A DNA stretch of 30,276 nucleotides from a virus, in the IMG/VR virus record IMGVR_UViG_3300032092_000164, positions 1 to 30,276 of that record; one strand, written 5' to 3'. Shown here in pieces: positions 21,994 through 29,258 of the stretch. The translations under genes and the position numbers were made by a program. Positions within the stretch are counted from its first letter, which is position 1; each line of letters opens with the position of its first letter. Under the pieces are notes generated by a model. It saw nothing but the letters and a program-made list of their open reading frames with translations. It was not told where the DNA came from and made no database searches.

Positions 21994-23147
21994 AGAACCT
22001 AGAACCCGCAAAGAAAATAGAACCGACTCCGTTCGGACGTCCGGGAGTAATCTTTGACGGTAACGAAGGCGAAGCAACAACGCCTTACTCCGAATCACCC
22101 GCAACGTTCGAAGAGTTCTTGGAAGCTGCGGGAATGAATCCCGAAGAGTTCGAGGTAATCGGGACGCCTCGCGTTAGCAAGTGGCAACAAAAAGAAGGTG
22201 GGGACTTCCTTACTTCGTTTCGATTTACTTTTCGCAAGAGAGTATCCGGGATAGACCTTCCGCTTCTTTATGCGCAAGCAAAGAAGACAGTAAAGGAAAA
22301 GAAAAGATTCTCACCGGAGCAAAAGAGCGAGAAGGCTCTCATTGTATGTTGGTCGGATAGTCAGACCGGAAAAGCTAACGACATACGCGGAGGCACTAAA
22401 GAGCTAATCGAGAGAGTCGAAGAAAAGATTGCTCTCGTTGAACAACACCTCAAGAAAAACAAATACGACCAAATTCTTTTCTTCAACGTTGGAGATTCAA
22501 TCGAAGGCTTCGAGTCCGGAGGCAACCCTATGCGGACGAACGACCTTTCTCTTATGGAGCAGGTAGACCTCGAGGCAACTTTCGAGTGGTCGTTATTGAA
22601 AGTCCTAACAAGATACGCTCCGGTTCGAGCAGCTTCTGTTGGCTCCAACCATTGTGCTTGGCGTATTGGAAAGAAGGTTCTCGGAAGTCCGCTCGACGAT
22701 TGGGGAATTCACATTCAGCGACAGCTTGCTCGATTGGCTAGCGAGGTCGGTCTTACGCGCGAGGAACTTAGTTTCTACGAACCGCAACCGCACGACGAAT
22801 CCTTAGCGATTGACGTATGGGAAGACGGGTCGTTTATTGCCGGGTTAGTTCACGGTCATCAAGCAGGAGGAAGACCCGAACAAGTTGCGCATTGGTGGCG
22901 CGGTCAGAGTCACGGCGACCAAGCTATTGCTCAGGCCGACTTGCTCATTCACGGGCATTGGCATCATCTTCGCGTAACAGAAACCGGACGACGCAACGGA
23001 CGCTCTCGCTGGGTAGTAATGGCCCCGGCCCTAGACGCCGGAAGCTCGTGGTTCCGGCGAACAAGCGGAGAAGATTCCGACCCGGGACTTCTTATCATTC
23101 CCATAGAAAAAGGAAAAGACTTTACAGGGACGGTAATCAAACTATGA
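21981..23147 (+). CDS. Calcineurin-like metallophosphoesterase
   Basis: A 388-residue protein with metal-binding motifs: SD126-S-Q128 (the usual D-x-H has Gln here), GD172SIEG, SN223H224, HGH at 291-293 and HGHWHH at 324-329. The SDxQxGK variant is common among actinophage metallophosphoesterases. Residues 1-110 are an acidic N-terminal region that includes FEEFLEAAGMNPEEFEV. Substrate may be nucleic acid or nucleotide. GTG at 21981 is the chosen start; TTG at 21987 is an alternative. It overlaps the next gene (ATGA). Confidence 0.88.
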   Translation: MLLLENLEPAKKIEPTPFGRPGVIFDGNEGEATTPYSESPATFEEFLEAAGMNPEEFEVIGTPRVSKWQQKEGGDFLTSFRFTFRKRVSGIDLPLLYAQAKKTVKEKKRFSPEQKSEKALIVCWSDSQTGKANDIRGGTKELIERVEEKIALVEQHLKKNKYDQILFFNVGDSIEGFESGGNPMRTNDLSLMEQVDLEATFEWSLLKVLTRYAPVRAASVGSNHCAWRIGKKVLGSPLDDWGIHIQRQLARLASEVGLTREELSFYEPQPHDESLAIDVWEDGSFIAGLVHGHQAGGRPEQVAHWWRGQSHGDQAIAQADLLIHGHWHHLRVTETGRRNGRSRWVVMAPALDAGSSWFRRTSGEDSDPGLLIIPIEKGKDFTGTVIKL

Positions 23148-23314
23148 AGCAACTAAAGGATTACTTGCGCGCTCTCAATCACGGCAAAGAACTAGAGCGT
23201 CTAACAATAATCAACTGGCTAGAAGAAGTAAAAGAGATAGACGCGTTCGGAGATACTGACGTCGCAGGAATTATTGAAGCACTCAAAGAAGAGATACACA
23301 AGCGAAGGGATTAG
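23144..23314 (+). CDS. Hypothetical helical protein
   Basis: A 56-residue protein, MKQLKDYLRALNHGKELERLTIINWLEE..., with a G-x2-x-ER-x4-I helix like its neighbours and a basic tail (EEIHKRRD). ATG in an ATGA overlap with the phosphoesterase stop. Function unknown. Confidence 0.65.
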   Translation: MKQLKDYLRALNHGKELERLTIINWLEEVKEIDAFGDTDVAGIIEALKEEIHKRRD

Positions 23315-23316
23315 AA

Positions 23317-23670
23317 ATGAATTGTAATCGTTGCGGTATGCCAATCAGCGAAGCTTCTGTCGAAAGACGTAAGGCGCGGGGAACGTTCGACGGACGCTGC
23401 CACGATTGCCGAGGTCACGTATCTAGGGAAGTAAAGTATGACGGCGAACCTTGTCGTCCTTGGGTTGGAGAAGTAGACGAAGACTTCAATCCGATAGACG
23501 GCAAGCTCAGGCTCTATCTTCCGGGAGCAAGAACCTGCGGTCACAAAGATTGTGTAAACAAGAAACACATTATTCCGCCGGACTACGTCCTCGAGTTGGA
23601 GCGAAACGACATTAGCTATCGAACAGGAAGAAGAAGTAAAATAGAAGACTTCCTAAAGGAATCCGCTTAG
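23317..23670 (+). CDS. Zinc-binding protein, paralogue of the 17469 gene
   Basis: A 117-residue Cys-rich protein. CNRCGMPI and CHDCRGH form one zinc site; CRPWVGEVDED and LPGARTCGHKDCVNKKHI form the second block, matching the 17469 protein in order. It has an extra C-terminal basic helix (YRTGRRSKIEDFLKES). It probably binds DNA and may be an inactive HNH relative. A TARRATAGAA motif lies near its 3' end. Confidence 0.75.
   Translation: MNCNRCGMPISEASVERRKARGTFDGRCHDCRGHVSREVKYDGEPCRPWVGEVDEDFNPIDGKLRLYLPGARTCGHKDCVNKKHIIPPDYVLELERNDISYRTGRRSKIEDFLKESA
23637..23646 (+). promoter_or_regulatory. TARRATAGAA motif inside the zinc gene
   Basis: TAAAATAGAA 24 bases before the GTG of the FmdB-like gene. 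Same motif as at five other sites; a promoter for the FmdB/HNH pair is plausible though it lies in coding sequence. Confidence 0.4.
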
Positions 23671-23840
23671 TGCCTACTTACGATTACAAATGTTCCAAGT
23701 GCGGTATGACTATGACTGTTATCCGAAAGGTAAACGAACAAGAGCGAATCCCTATCTGCGTCAATGACGCTCAATGGTTAGTTCGAGTCTTCGCTCCGCC
23801 TCCGGTACACCTCAAGGGTAAAGGTTGGGGAAAAGATTAG
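23670..23840 (+). CDS. FmdB-like zinc-ribbon protein
   Basis: A 56-residue protein, MPTYDYKCSKCGMTMTVIRKV..., ending VHLKGKGWGKD. The MPxYDYxC..CG opening and the (F/L)KGxGW end are the FmdB-type zinc ribbon. Only the first Cys pair is complete; the second has a single Cys (PICVND), so metal binding may be altered. Starts at GTG sharing one base with the previous stop. Confidence 0.8.
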   Translation: MPTYDYKCSKCGMTMTVIRKVNEQERIPICVNDAQWLVRVFAPPPVHLKGKGWGKD

Positions 23841-24168
23841 AAGGTTCCCTAAGCCTTGCCGTATCTGCGGCGTCCTATCCCTCGACCCTCTCTGTCCTCC
23901 TCACCAAGCGCAAGCAAAAGAAGTTCACGAGGCAAGAAGAGCAATCCGTAAGGCAAGCACCGGACAGTATCAGGGTGACTACGCTCGACGGGCTAAGGCC
24001 GTCCGGGACAACGCAATTCTTTGCCACTTGTGCGGAGAAGGAAGAAAAGAAAATGACCCTTTTGAAGCAGACCACGTAATCCCGGCAAGCTCCGGAGATA
24101 CAGCAAGACTTCTTCCTGCTCATAGAAGCTGTAATAGACGAAGAAGCAACAAACCCCTCGACCGCTAG
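23836..24168 (+). CDS. HNH endonuclease, probable ATT start
   Basis: A 110-residue HNH protein of the type encoded near terminase genes. RFPKPCRICG, CHLCGEG, then FEADHVIPASSG and LLPAHRSCNRRRSNK give the DH...N/H metal site and the zinc Cys pairs. No ATG, GTG or TTG lies in a usable position: the frame is closed upstream by TAG, and the only later TTG is inside the catalytic region. ATT at 23836, overlapping the FmdB-like stop (ATTAG) after GGTTGGGGAAAAG, gives an N-terminus of normal length. A +1 shift from the FmdB-like frame is the alternative. It may act with terminase. Confidence 0.75.
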   Translation: MRRFPKPCRICGVLSLDPLCPPHQAQAKEVHEARRAIRKASTGQYQGDYARRAKAVRDNAILCHLCGEGRKENDPFEADHVIPASSGDTARLLPAHRSCNRRRSNKPLDR

Positions 24169-24339
24169 GCTCAAGGCTCAATCGCTCGCCTATCCTTGCT
24201 ACCCCTCCCGGCTGTACCCGGGGACGGGGCAAATTGTTGGATATCAGCGAGTCAAATACCCCGACCGCAGTTCTGTGTAAACACCCGCGAAATTAGTTGG
24301 TTTTCTGGTGCTACTCTAGAAGCCTAGAAAGGCGCAAGA
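24169..24339. other. Gap between HNH and ParB-like genes: possible cos / promoter region
   Basis: 171 bp without a gene. It holds a GC-rich imperfect hairpin at 24202-24229 (CCCGG with CCGGG, outer CCCC with GGGG) lacking a T tract, and the small inverted repeat GTGTAAACAC. An extended -10-like TGC-TACTCT (24312-24317) precedes the ParB-like gene. HNH and terminase genes flank cos in many phages, so a packaging site is plausible here but not shown. Confidence 0.4.
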
Positions 24340-24846
24340 ATGAAAATCGAAACCCTACAAATCAAAGACCTAACGCCCGACCCAGCTAACGCTAGGCAAC
24401 ACGACGAAAAGAACCTAAAGGCGATTCAAGGTTCCCTAAAAAACTTCGGTCAGCGTAAGCCCATAGTCCTAAGCGAAGGGGGCGTAATCGTTGCTGGGAA
24501 CGGAACCGTCGAAGCGGCGAAGCGTTTAGGGTGGCTAGAGATTCAAGCCGTTAGAGTCCCGGGCGACTGGACACCAGAGCAGACTAAAGCCTTCGCTCTA
24601 GCGGATAACCGAACCGCCGAACTAGCAACTTGGTCGCCTGAAGTCCTAGCTAGTCAGTTGCTCGAACTAGAGGAAGCTAACTTCGTAATCGAAGACTTCG
24701 GTTTCGTAAAACTCAATCCGGCGGAACTTCCCGAAGACTTCTTCGCTGGTGCTGAAGCTCCACGGCTAGACGAACGGACAGCGATTACCTGCCCTAACTG
24801 TCTTTCTGAGATTAGAAAAACTTCTAAGGGTTATGAAGTTGTTTGA
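24340..24846 (+). CDS. ParB/Srx-like protein with zinc ribbon
   Basis: A 168-residue protein with a ParB N-terminal-type domain: LTPDPANARQHDEKNLKAI, FGQRKPIVL, GGVIVAGNGTVEAAKRLGW and ALADNRTAELATW. The C-terminus carries a short zinc-ribbon-like CPNC. In phages this domain often accompanies DNA-modifying enzymes, and here it overlaps the Mom-like gene by 14 bases. It could use CTP, bind DNA or direct the modification enzyme; which is unknown. Confidence 0.88.
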   Translation: MKIETLQIKDLTPDPANARQHDEKNLKAIQGSLKNFGQRKPIVLSEGGVIVAGNGTVEAAKRLGWLEIQAVRVPGDWTPEQTKAFALADNRTAELATWSPEVLASQLLELEEANFVIEDFGFVKLNPAELPEDFFAGAEAPRLDERTAITCPNCLSEIRKTSKGYEVV

Positions 24847-25501
24847 AATAAAGCTAGTAAACCAGCAAGCCGCTTTATTTGCCGTAAAGAATTGGCACTA
24901 CTCGAAGAGCATTCCGGCTTCAAAGCTGGTTAGATTCGGCGTATTCGAAGAAGATAAATACATTGGCGTAATAATCTTTAGCCGCGGAGCCTCCCCATTC
25001 CTCGGCAATTCTCTCGGATTAGACCAAACTGAAGTATGCGAACTAACGAGAGTAGCCCTAACGAATCACAAAACCCCGGTCAGTCAGTTAGTAGCTCAAT
25101 GCCTAAAGAACCTAAAAGAACTAAACCCGGGACTTCGTTGCGTTATTAGTTTTGCTGACCCAAAGGAGGGACATAAGGGAGGAATCTATCAAGCTGGAAA
25201 CTGGCTATTTACCGGAGCTAGTAATTCAGTAGTCGAGTATTTTATAGGCGGTCGTTGGATGCACACTAGAAACGCTTATAACTTACCCGAAAGACCCTTT
25301 GCTCCTAGTCGAGTTAGTCCCGGAAAGTTTCGCTACATTTACCCGCTAGATAAGCAACTTCGTAGAAAGGTGGCTAAACTAGCCTTACCCTATCCAAATG
25401 CGGTCGAGGGCTTAGAGGTAAGCCACGGGGATTCCGTTTCCGAGGTGCTGGTTCAATCCCAGCCGACCGCTCCAACTTCGTTAGCTGTCAAGCCCCTTTA
25501 G
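24833..25501 (+). CDS. Mom-like DNA modification protein (GNAT fold)
   Basis: A 222-residue protein with the Mom/GNAT layout: KNWHYSKSIPASKLVRFGVFE, CELTRVAL, VISFADPKEGHKGGIYQAGNW and GRWMHTRNAYNL. Phage Mu Mom converts adenine to a modified base that resists restriction; many phages carry similar genes next to ParB-like ones. Substrate specificity here is unknown. The conserved part ends at LALPYPN; the final 33 residues are encoded by DNA that folds as a tRNA-Gly (25400-25474), so the ORF may read through a tRNA gene. Confidence 0.85.
   Translation: MKLFEIKLVNQQAALFAVKNWHYSKSIPASKLVRFGVFEEDKYIGVIIFSRGASPFLGNSLGLDQTEVCELTRVALTNHKTPVSQLVAQCLKNLKELNPGLRCVISFADPKEGHKGGIYQAGNWLFTGASNSVVEYFIGGRWMHTRNAYNLPERPFAPSRVSPGKFRYIYPLDKQLRRKVAKLALPYPNAVEGLEVSHGDSVSEVLVQSQPTAPTSLAVKPL
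25400..25474 (+). tRNA. tRNA-Gly(UCC), overlapping the Mom-like ORF
   Basis: The 75 bases fold as a full cloverleaf: 7-bp acceptor (GCGGTCG with CGACCGC), D arm GGCT-8-AGCC with GGTA in the loop, anticodon arm CGGGG-ATTCCGT-TTCCG (anticodon TCC, U33 present, two G-U pairs), 4-base variable region, T arm GCTGG-TTCAATC-CCAGC, then T73 and encoded CCA. G1, C2, G3, U73 and C35-C36 fit tRNA-Gly identity. Base 8 is A and base 14 is T, the reverse of the usual U8-A14 pair. GGA, its codon, is heavily used by this phage. Confidence 0.85.
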
Positions 25502-25538
25502 GGGATTGGGAAACTAAAAAAATTTTTAAGGGAAGCTA

Positions 25539-25988
25539 ATGCCAGCCGGAAGACCAACTAAACCAGCAGAGATAAAGCGACTAACTGGCAATCCCGGCAA
25601 GCGCGCTCTGCCCGAGCAATCGGCAATAATGCTAATCCCGCAAGCCAGCGAAACTCCAGAACCCGCTAGACCACTCCTAAAATACGGGCAAGAACTTTGG
25701 GACAGGGTTTGGCAATCTGGCATAAATTGGATATCTCCAAACACCGACCTAGAAATTCTTCTTATGACTTGCGAGCTAATCGACGAACGCTGGAATCTTC
25801 GAGTGCGAGTTATGACAGATAACAACCCGAAAGACCGCCGGGGACTTCGAGAGATTGACAGACAAATCGTTTCGAATCTAGGGCTTCTAGGATTCACTCC
25901 GTCCGACCGCTCTCGATTAGGCGTGGCAGAAGTAAAGAAAATGAGCAAGCTGGAAGAGCTAATGGCGAAAAAGGCTAACCGTGAATAG
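25539..25988 (+). CDS. terS: Terminase small subunit, P27-like
   Basis: A 149-residue DNA-recognition subunit. MPAGRPTKPAEIKRLTGNPGKR is the P27-type opening, followed by a helical body with LLKYGQELWDRVW and a C-terminal SDRSRLGVAEVKK helix. It binds the packaging site and brings DNA to the large subunit. AAGGGA ribosome site; overlaps terL by eight bases. Confidence 0.92.
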   Translation: MPAGRPTKPAEIKRLTGNPGKRALPEQSAIMLIPQASETPEPARPLLKYGQELWDRVWQSGINWISPNTDLEILLMTCELIDERWNLRVRVMTDNNPKDRRGLREIDRQIVSNLGLLGFTPSDRSRLGVAEVKKMSKLEELMAKKANRE

Positions 25989-27504
25989 TTGGCCCCCGCT
26001 TTGGCTAACTCCAGTTCCCAAGAAAGCTATCGAACAAGGCGACGGAGAAATAGTAATCGAGTTCTCGGAAACCTTCGGGACTATCGGTAAAGACGGAATC
26101 GCCGGAAAGGTTGGCGACGCTCTAAAGCTACGCGACTGGCAGAAAGAACTAATTCGTCACGTCTATGCCCGCGACGAAAACGGCGGCCTTATTGCGAAAA
26201 CTTGCCTAATCGGAGAACCGCGCAAAAATGGCAAGAGCGCGCTCGCTTCAGTTAGCTTTGGACTCTATTCTCTTCTCGCTGAAGGAATAGACGGCGGGGA
26301 AGTTTATTCAATCGCCGCTGAAAAAGAACAGGCTCGAATCGTATTCGGTGAAGCTAAGAGGATTGTCGAGTCTACGGAACTAAGCGAAATGGTCAAGGTA
26401 TACCGGGACGCACTATTTGTTCCGGCAACTAACTCCGTCTATCGTGTTCTTTCCGCTGAGAGTTTTTCCAAAGAGGGATACAATCCGCATAGGGTAATCG
26501 CCGACGAATTACACGCGCACAAAGACCGTTCACTCTTTGACGTTATGAGTTTGGCTATGGGAAACCGTGGAAGTATTGCTCAGCTAATCGCAATCACAAC
26601 CGCTGGAGTAAAAAAGGATATGACAGGTGGCGACTCTATTGCTTACAACTTGTTCCAGTATGGGCAGAAGGTTTCGCGCGGAGAAGTAAAAGACCCTTCT
26701 TTCTTTATGGCGTGGTGGGCAGCACCGGACGAAGCCGACCACCGCGACCCGAAAGTTTGGGAGCAAGCTAACCCGGGCTTCGACGACTTGGTAGACAAGG
26801 CAGACTTCGAGAGCGCAGTAAAGCGAACACCCGAAGCGGAGTTTAGAACCAAGCGACTAAACCAATGGGTATCTTCCCAGACCGCTTGGCTCCCGGCTGG
26901 AACTTGGGACGAACTGAAAAGCGAACGGGAACCTAGCCCCGACGACGAAATCATTCTGGGGTTCGACGGTTCGTTCTCCGGCGACTGTACCGTTCTAGTT
27001 GCTTGCGTAATCCCAAAGACCGAAGAAGATAAACCGTTCCTTTGGCTAGTCAAGGAATGGGAAAAAGACCTAACTATCCACGACGACTTATGGCGCGTAG
27101 ATATTCAAGAAGTCGAAGAAACGATTATGAACTTTATTCAGAAATACCCGAAGACCCGAGAAGTAGCTTGCGACCCTTTCCGCTGGCAACGCTCTATGGA
27201 AGTCCTAGCAGACCGGGGAGTTCCGATTGTCGAGTGGCCTTCGACTTCACCGAAGCGAATGGTTCAAGCTTGCGCTAAATTCTACGACGCAGTCACGGGC
27301 GGAACCGTAGAACACGATGGAAGCCCAGTTCTATCAAGGCACTTAGATAACGCCGTAACCAAGATAGACAACTTGGGAATCCGTATCGTAAAAGAGAATC
27401 GTCATTCTCCCCGGAAGATTGACGCAGCGGTAGCCGCAGTAATAGCCTTCGATAGAGCAGTTAGCAGTAGAATAGAAGAAATGGTTCCCGACTTCTTTTT
27501 CTAA
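25981..27504 (+). CDS. terL: Terminase large subunit
   Basis: A 507-residue packaging motor starting at GTG. Walker A-like GEPRKNGKSA (78-87), Walker B VIADE (D175, E176) and the coupling region ATTAGV-type (AITTAG, about 205) make the ATPase. The nuclease has D329 (GFDGS), D398 (CDPFR) and D481 (KIDAAVA). It cuts concatemers and pumps DNA into the prohead through the portal encoded downstream. Length is typical. Confidence 0.97.
   Translation: MNSWPPLWLTPVPKKAIEQGDGEIVIEFSETFGTIGKDGIAGKVGDALKLRDWQKELIRHVYARDENGGLIAKTCLIGEPRKNGKSALASVSFGLYSLLAEGIDGGEVYSIAAEKEQARIVFGEAKRIVESTELSEMVKVYRDALFVPATNSVYRVLSAESFSKEGYNPHRVIADELHAHKDRSLFDVMSLAMGNRGSIAQLIAITTAGVKKDMTGGDSIAYNLFQYGQKVSRGEVKDPSFFMAWWAAPDEADHRDPKVWEQANPGFDDLVDKADFESAVKRTPEAEFRTKRLNQWVSSQTAWLPAGTWDELKSEREPSPDDEIILGFDGSFSGDCTVLVACVIPKTEEDKPFLWLVKEWEKDLTIHDDLWRVDIQEVEETIMNFIQKYPKTREVACDPFRWQRSMEVLADRGVPIVEWPSTSPKRMVQACAKFYDAVTGGTVEHDGSPVLSRHLDNAVTKIDNLGIRIVKENRHSPRKIDAAVAAVIAFDRAVSSRIEEMVPDFFF
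27468..27477 (+). promoter_or_regulatory. TARRATAGAA motif near the end of terL
   Basis: TAGAATAGAA, 37 bases before the ATG at 27514. A promoter for the portal/protease operon is plausible; it lies in the terL coding sequence. Confidence 0.45.
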
Positions 27505-27513
27505 GGGTGAATA

Positions 27514-27645
27514 ATGGCAACAGTAATTCAAATAATCGGAGCCGCGCTAATCGTTGCGGGAATTGCTCTAATCTCGATTCCCGTTTCTCTTATTGTCGCT
27601 GGAACAGCGGCGGTCTTATTTGGAATTGCTATGGAGCGTAACTAA
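27514..27645 (+). CDS. Small membrane protein between terL and portal
   Basis: A 43-residue protein (MATVIQIIGAALIVAGIALIS..., ending FGIAMERN) that is almost entirely hydrophobic, either two short segments or one long one with a Pro kink. GGGTGA ribosome site. Such a protein is often found between terminase and portal in actinophages. Role unknown. Overlaps portal start (TAATG). Confidence 0.7.
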   Translation: MATVIQIIGAALIVAGIALISIPVSLIVAGTAAVLFGIAMERN

Positions 27646-28997
27646 TGTTGAATAACCTTTTTGAGAAAAGGGCAATAAGCTTTCAAACCCTATGGGGAGC
27701 CGGCGAAGACCTAACCGACCTGAATCAGTCTGGAACGGTTATCAACTCAGAAACCGCGTTCAAGATTACGGCGATTTGGTCGGCGGTATCCCTTATCTCG
27801 GACACAATCTCTACGCTTCCCCTAGACGCTTACATTCGACGCGACGGCGCACGTGGCCCGTTCCGTCCGAAGCCAGCTTGGGTTTCTAAGCCAGACTTAG
27901 ACCAACAGCCTTCCGCATTCTGGCAGTCGGTAATCGTTTCCCTACTAATCGACGGCAACGCTTTTATTCGCGTCTTCCGCTCGGGCGGTCAAGTCGTAAA
28001 CCTAGTTCCACTAAACCCGCACAAGGTACAAATTAGACGCAACGGTATCGGACGCGTAATGTTCGAAGTTCAAGGAGAGAAAAATCTTCTCAGCTCCGAA
28101 GACGTTATCTTTATTTCTGACCTAGTTCGCCCGGGTGAGATTCGGGGAATGGCTAGAGTCGAAGCTCTCAAAGATAACTTCGGTTTGTCTATGGCGTTGG
28201 AATCTTACGCAGCTCGCTTCTTTAGCAACAGCGCAACCCCGCAGGGAATCATTACCTTTCCGGGAAACCTAAACAGCGAACAGGCAGAAAATCTTCGCCG
28301 TGGATTTGATTCAGCGCACCGTGGACTAAAGCGTTCACACAAGACCGGAGTTCTATCCGGTGGCGCAGAATGGAAACCAACCGCGGTAGACCCTGAGAAC
28401 TCTCAGCTAGAAACTTCGCGTCGCCTATCAGTTGAAGACGTAGCACGCGCGTTCAACGTTCCAAACCATATGCTCGGAGTTCAAGGTTCGACCGCTTACG
28501 CTTCGGTGGAACAAGACTCTATCTTCTTCGTCCAGCACACACTTCGCCCAATCGTAACCAAGCTAGAGGTAGCATTCAGCCCGCTTCTAAGCGAAGTGCC
28601 GGGCGGAGAGAACGCATTCCTAAAGTTCAACCTAGACGGACTTCTTCGCGGAGATTCTCAGGCCCGAGCAACGTCTTACTCAATCGGACTTCAGGCGGGT
28701 TATTACACCGTGAACGATATCCGCAGGTTCGAAGACCTAACTCCAATGGCAGATTCAGTAGCCGACCAAGTTCGAGTTCCACTAGCTAACGTTTCTATCG
28801 ACGATTCTAGAATCACCACCGAAGACAAGAAGGTAGCTATGGCGCAGAAGCTAGTTCTTGCCGGATACGAACCGAAGGCAGTTCTGGAAGCTCTAGGACT
28901 TCCAGCTATCCCGCACACCGGAGTTCCAAGCACACAACTTCAGCCAGTCGCGCAGCTCGACCCGGCTAATCCTGAAGGCGTTTACGAGGTTCAGTAA
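27645..28997 (+). CDS. Portal protein, HK97 family
   Basis: A 450-residue protein that forms the dodecameric ring at one head vertex. Features: SETAFKITAIWSAVSLISDTISTLPL, LLIDGNAFIRVFR, the SVEDVARAFNVPNHMLGVQGSTAYASVEQ stretch of the stem/clip core and a C-terminal GYYTVNDIRRFEDL. It docks terminase during packaging and the gp6-like connector afterward. Length is typical. Confidence 0.95.
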   Translation: MLNNLFEKRAISFQTLWGAGEDLTDLNQSGTVINSETAFKITAIWSAVSLISDTISTLPLDAYIRRDGARGPFRPKPAWVSKPDLDQQPSAFWQSVIVSLLIDGNAFIRVFRSGGQVVNLVPLNPHKVQIRRNGIGRVMFEVQGEKNLLSSEDVIFISDLVRPGEIRGMARVEALKDNFGLSMALESYAARFFSNSATPQGIITFPGNLNSEQAENLRRGFDSAHRGLKRSHKTGVLSGGAEWKPTAVDPENSQLETSRRLSVEDVARAFNVPNHMLGVQGSTAYASVEQDSIFFVQHTLRPIVTKLEVAFSPLLSEVPGGENAFLKFNLDGLLRGDSQARATSYSIGLQAGYYTVNDIRRFEDLTPMADSVADQVRVPLANVSIDDSRITTEDKKVAMAQKLVLAGYEPKAVLEALGLPAIPHTGVPSTQLQPVAQLDPANPEGVYEVQ

Positions 28998-29257
28998 TGG
29001 CTATAAGTTCGGGAGTTATCACCGTTGGAACAGTTCCGTCAATTATCGACGGAACTTCAAACTCTAACTTTCGCCTAATTGTCCACAACAACGACAACAC
29101 CGACGCAGTTTTTATTGGCGGCCCAGATGTTACAACCGCTACTGGCTTCGTTGTAAAAAAAGAAGAAAGTATCCAGTTGGAAATGAATCCGCTAGAAAGC
29201 GTTTATGCCGTATCTGGAAAAGCCGGACACACAATTAGTTATCTGAAGCAGGTATAA
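28997..29257 (+). CDS. Small structural or head-decoration-like protein
   Basis: An 86-residue beta-rich protein, MAISSGVITVGTVPSIIDGTSN..., FIGGPDVTTATGFVVKKEES, ending YAVSGKAGHTISYLKQV. The VxxGGxDVTTxxG pattern recurs in small phage head or fibre proteins. Placed between portal and protease, it is likely a minor head component. Its TAATG start overlaps portal. Confidence 0.65.
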   Translation: MAISSGVITVGTVPSIIDGTSNSNFRLIVHNNDNTDAVFIGGPDVTTATGFVVKKEESIQLEMNPLESVYAVSGKAGHTISYLKQV

Positions 29258-29258
29258 G

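Noticed and set aside
22817-23314. Long 165-codon frame over the phosphoesterase end
   Set aside because: Arg/Ser-rich shadow of the phosphoesterase; only its last 56 codons (23144-23314) are a credible gene.
23825-24079. TTG-initiated 84-codon frame after the FmdB-like gene
   Set aside because: Low-complexity shadow; the overlapping frame 23836-24168 carries a complete HNH domain. A -1 slip at GGGAAAA would lead into this frame, not into HNH.
25495-25538. Small CCCC-TTTA-GGGG hairpin with A/T runs as a terminator
   Set aside because: The stem is only 4-5 bp and the T run is too far away; kept out of the feature list.
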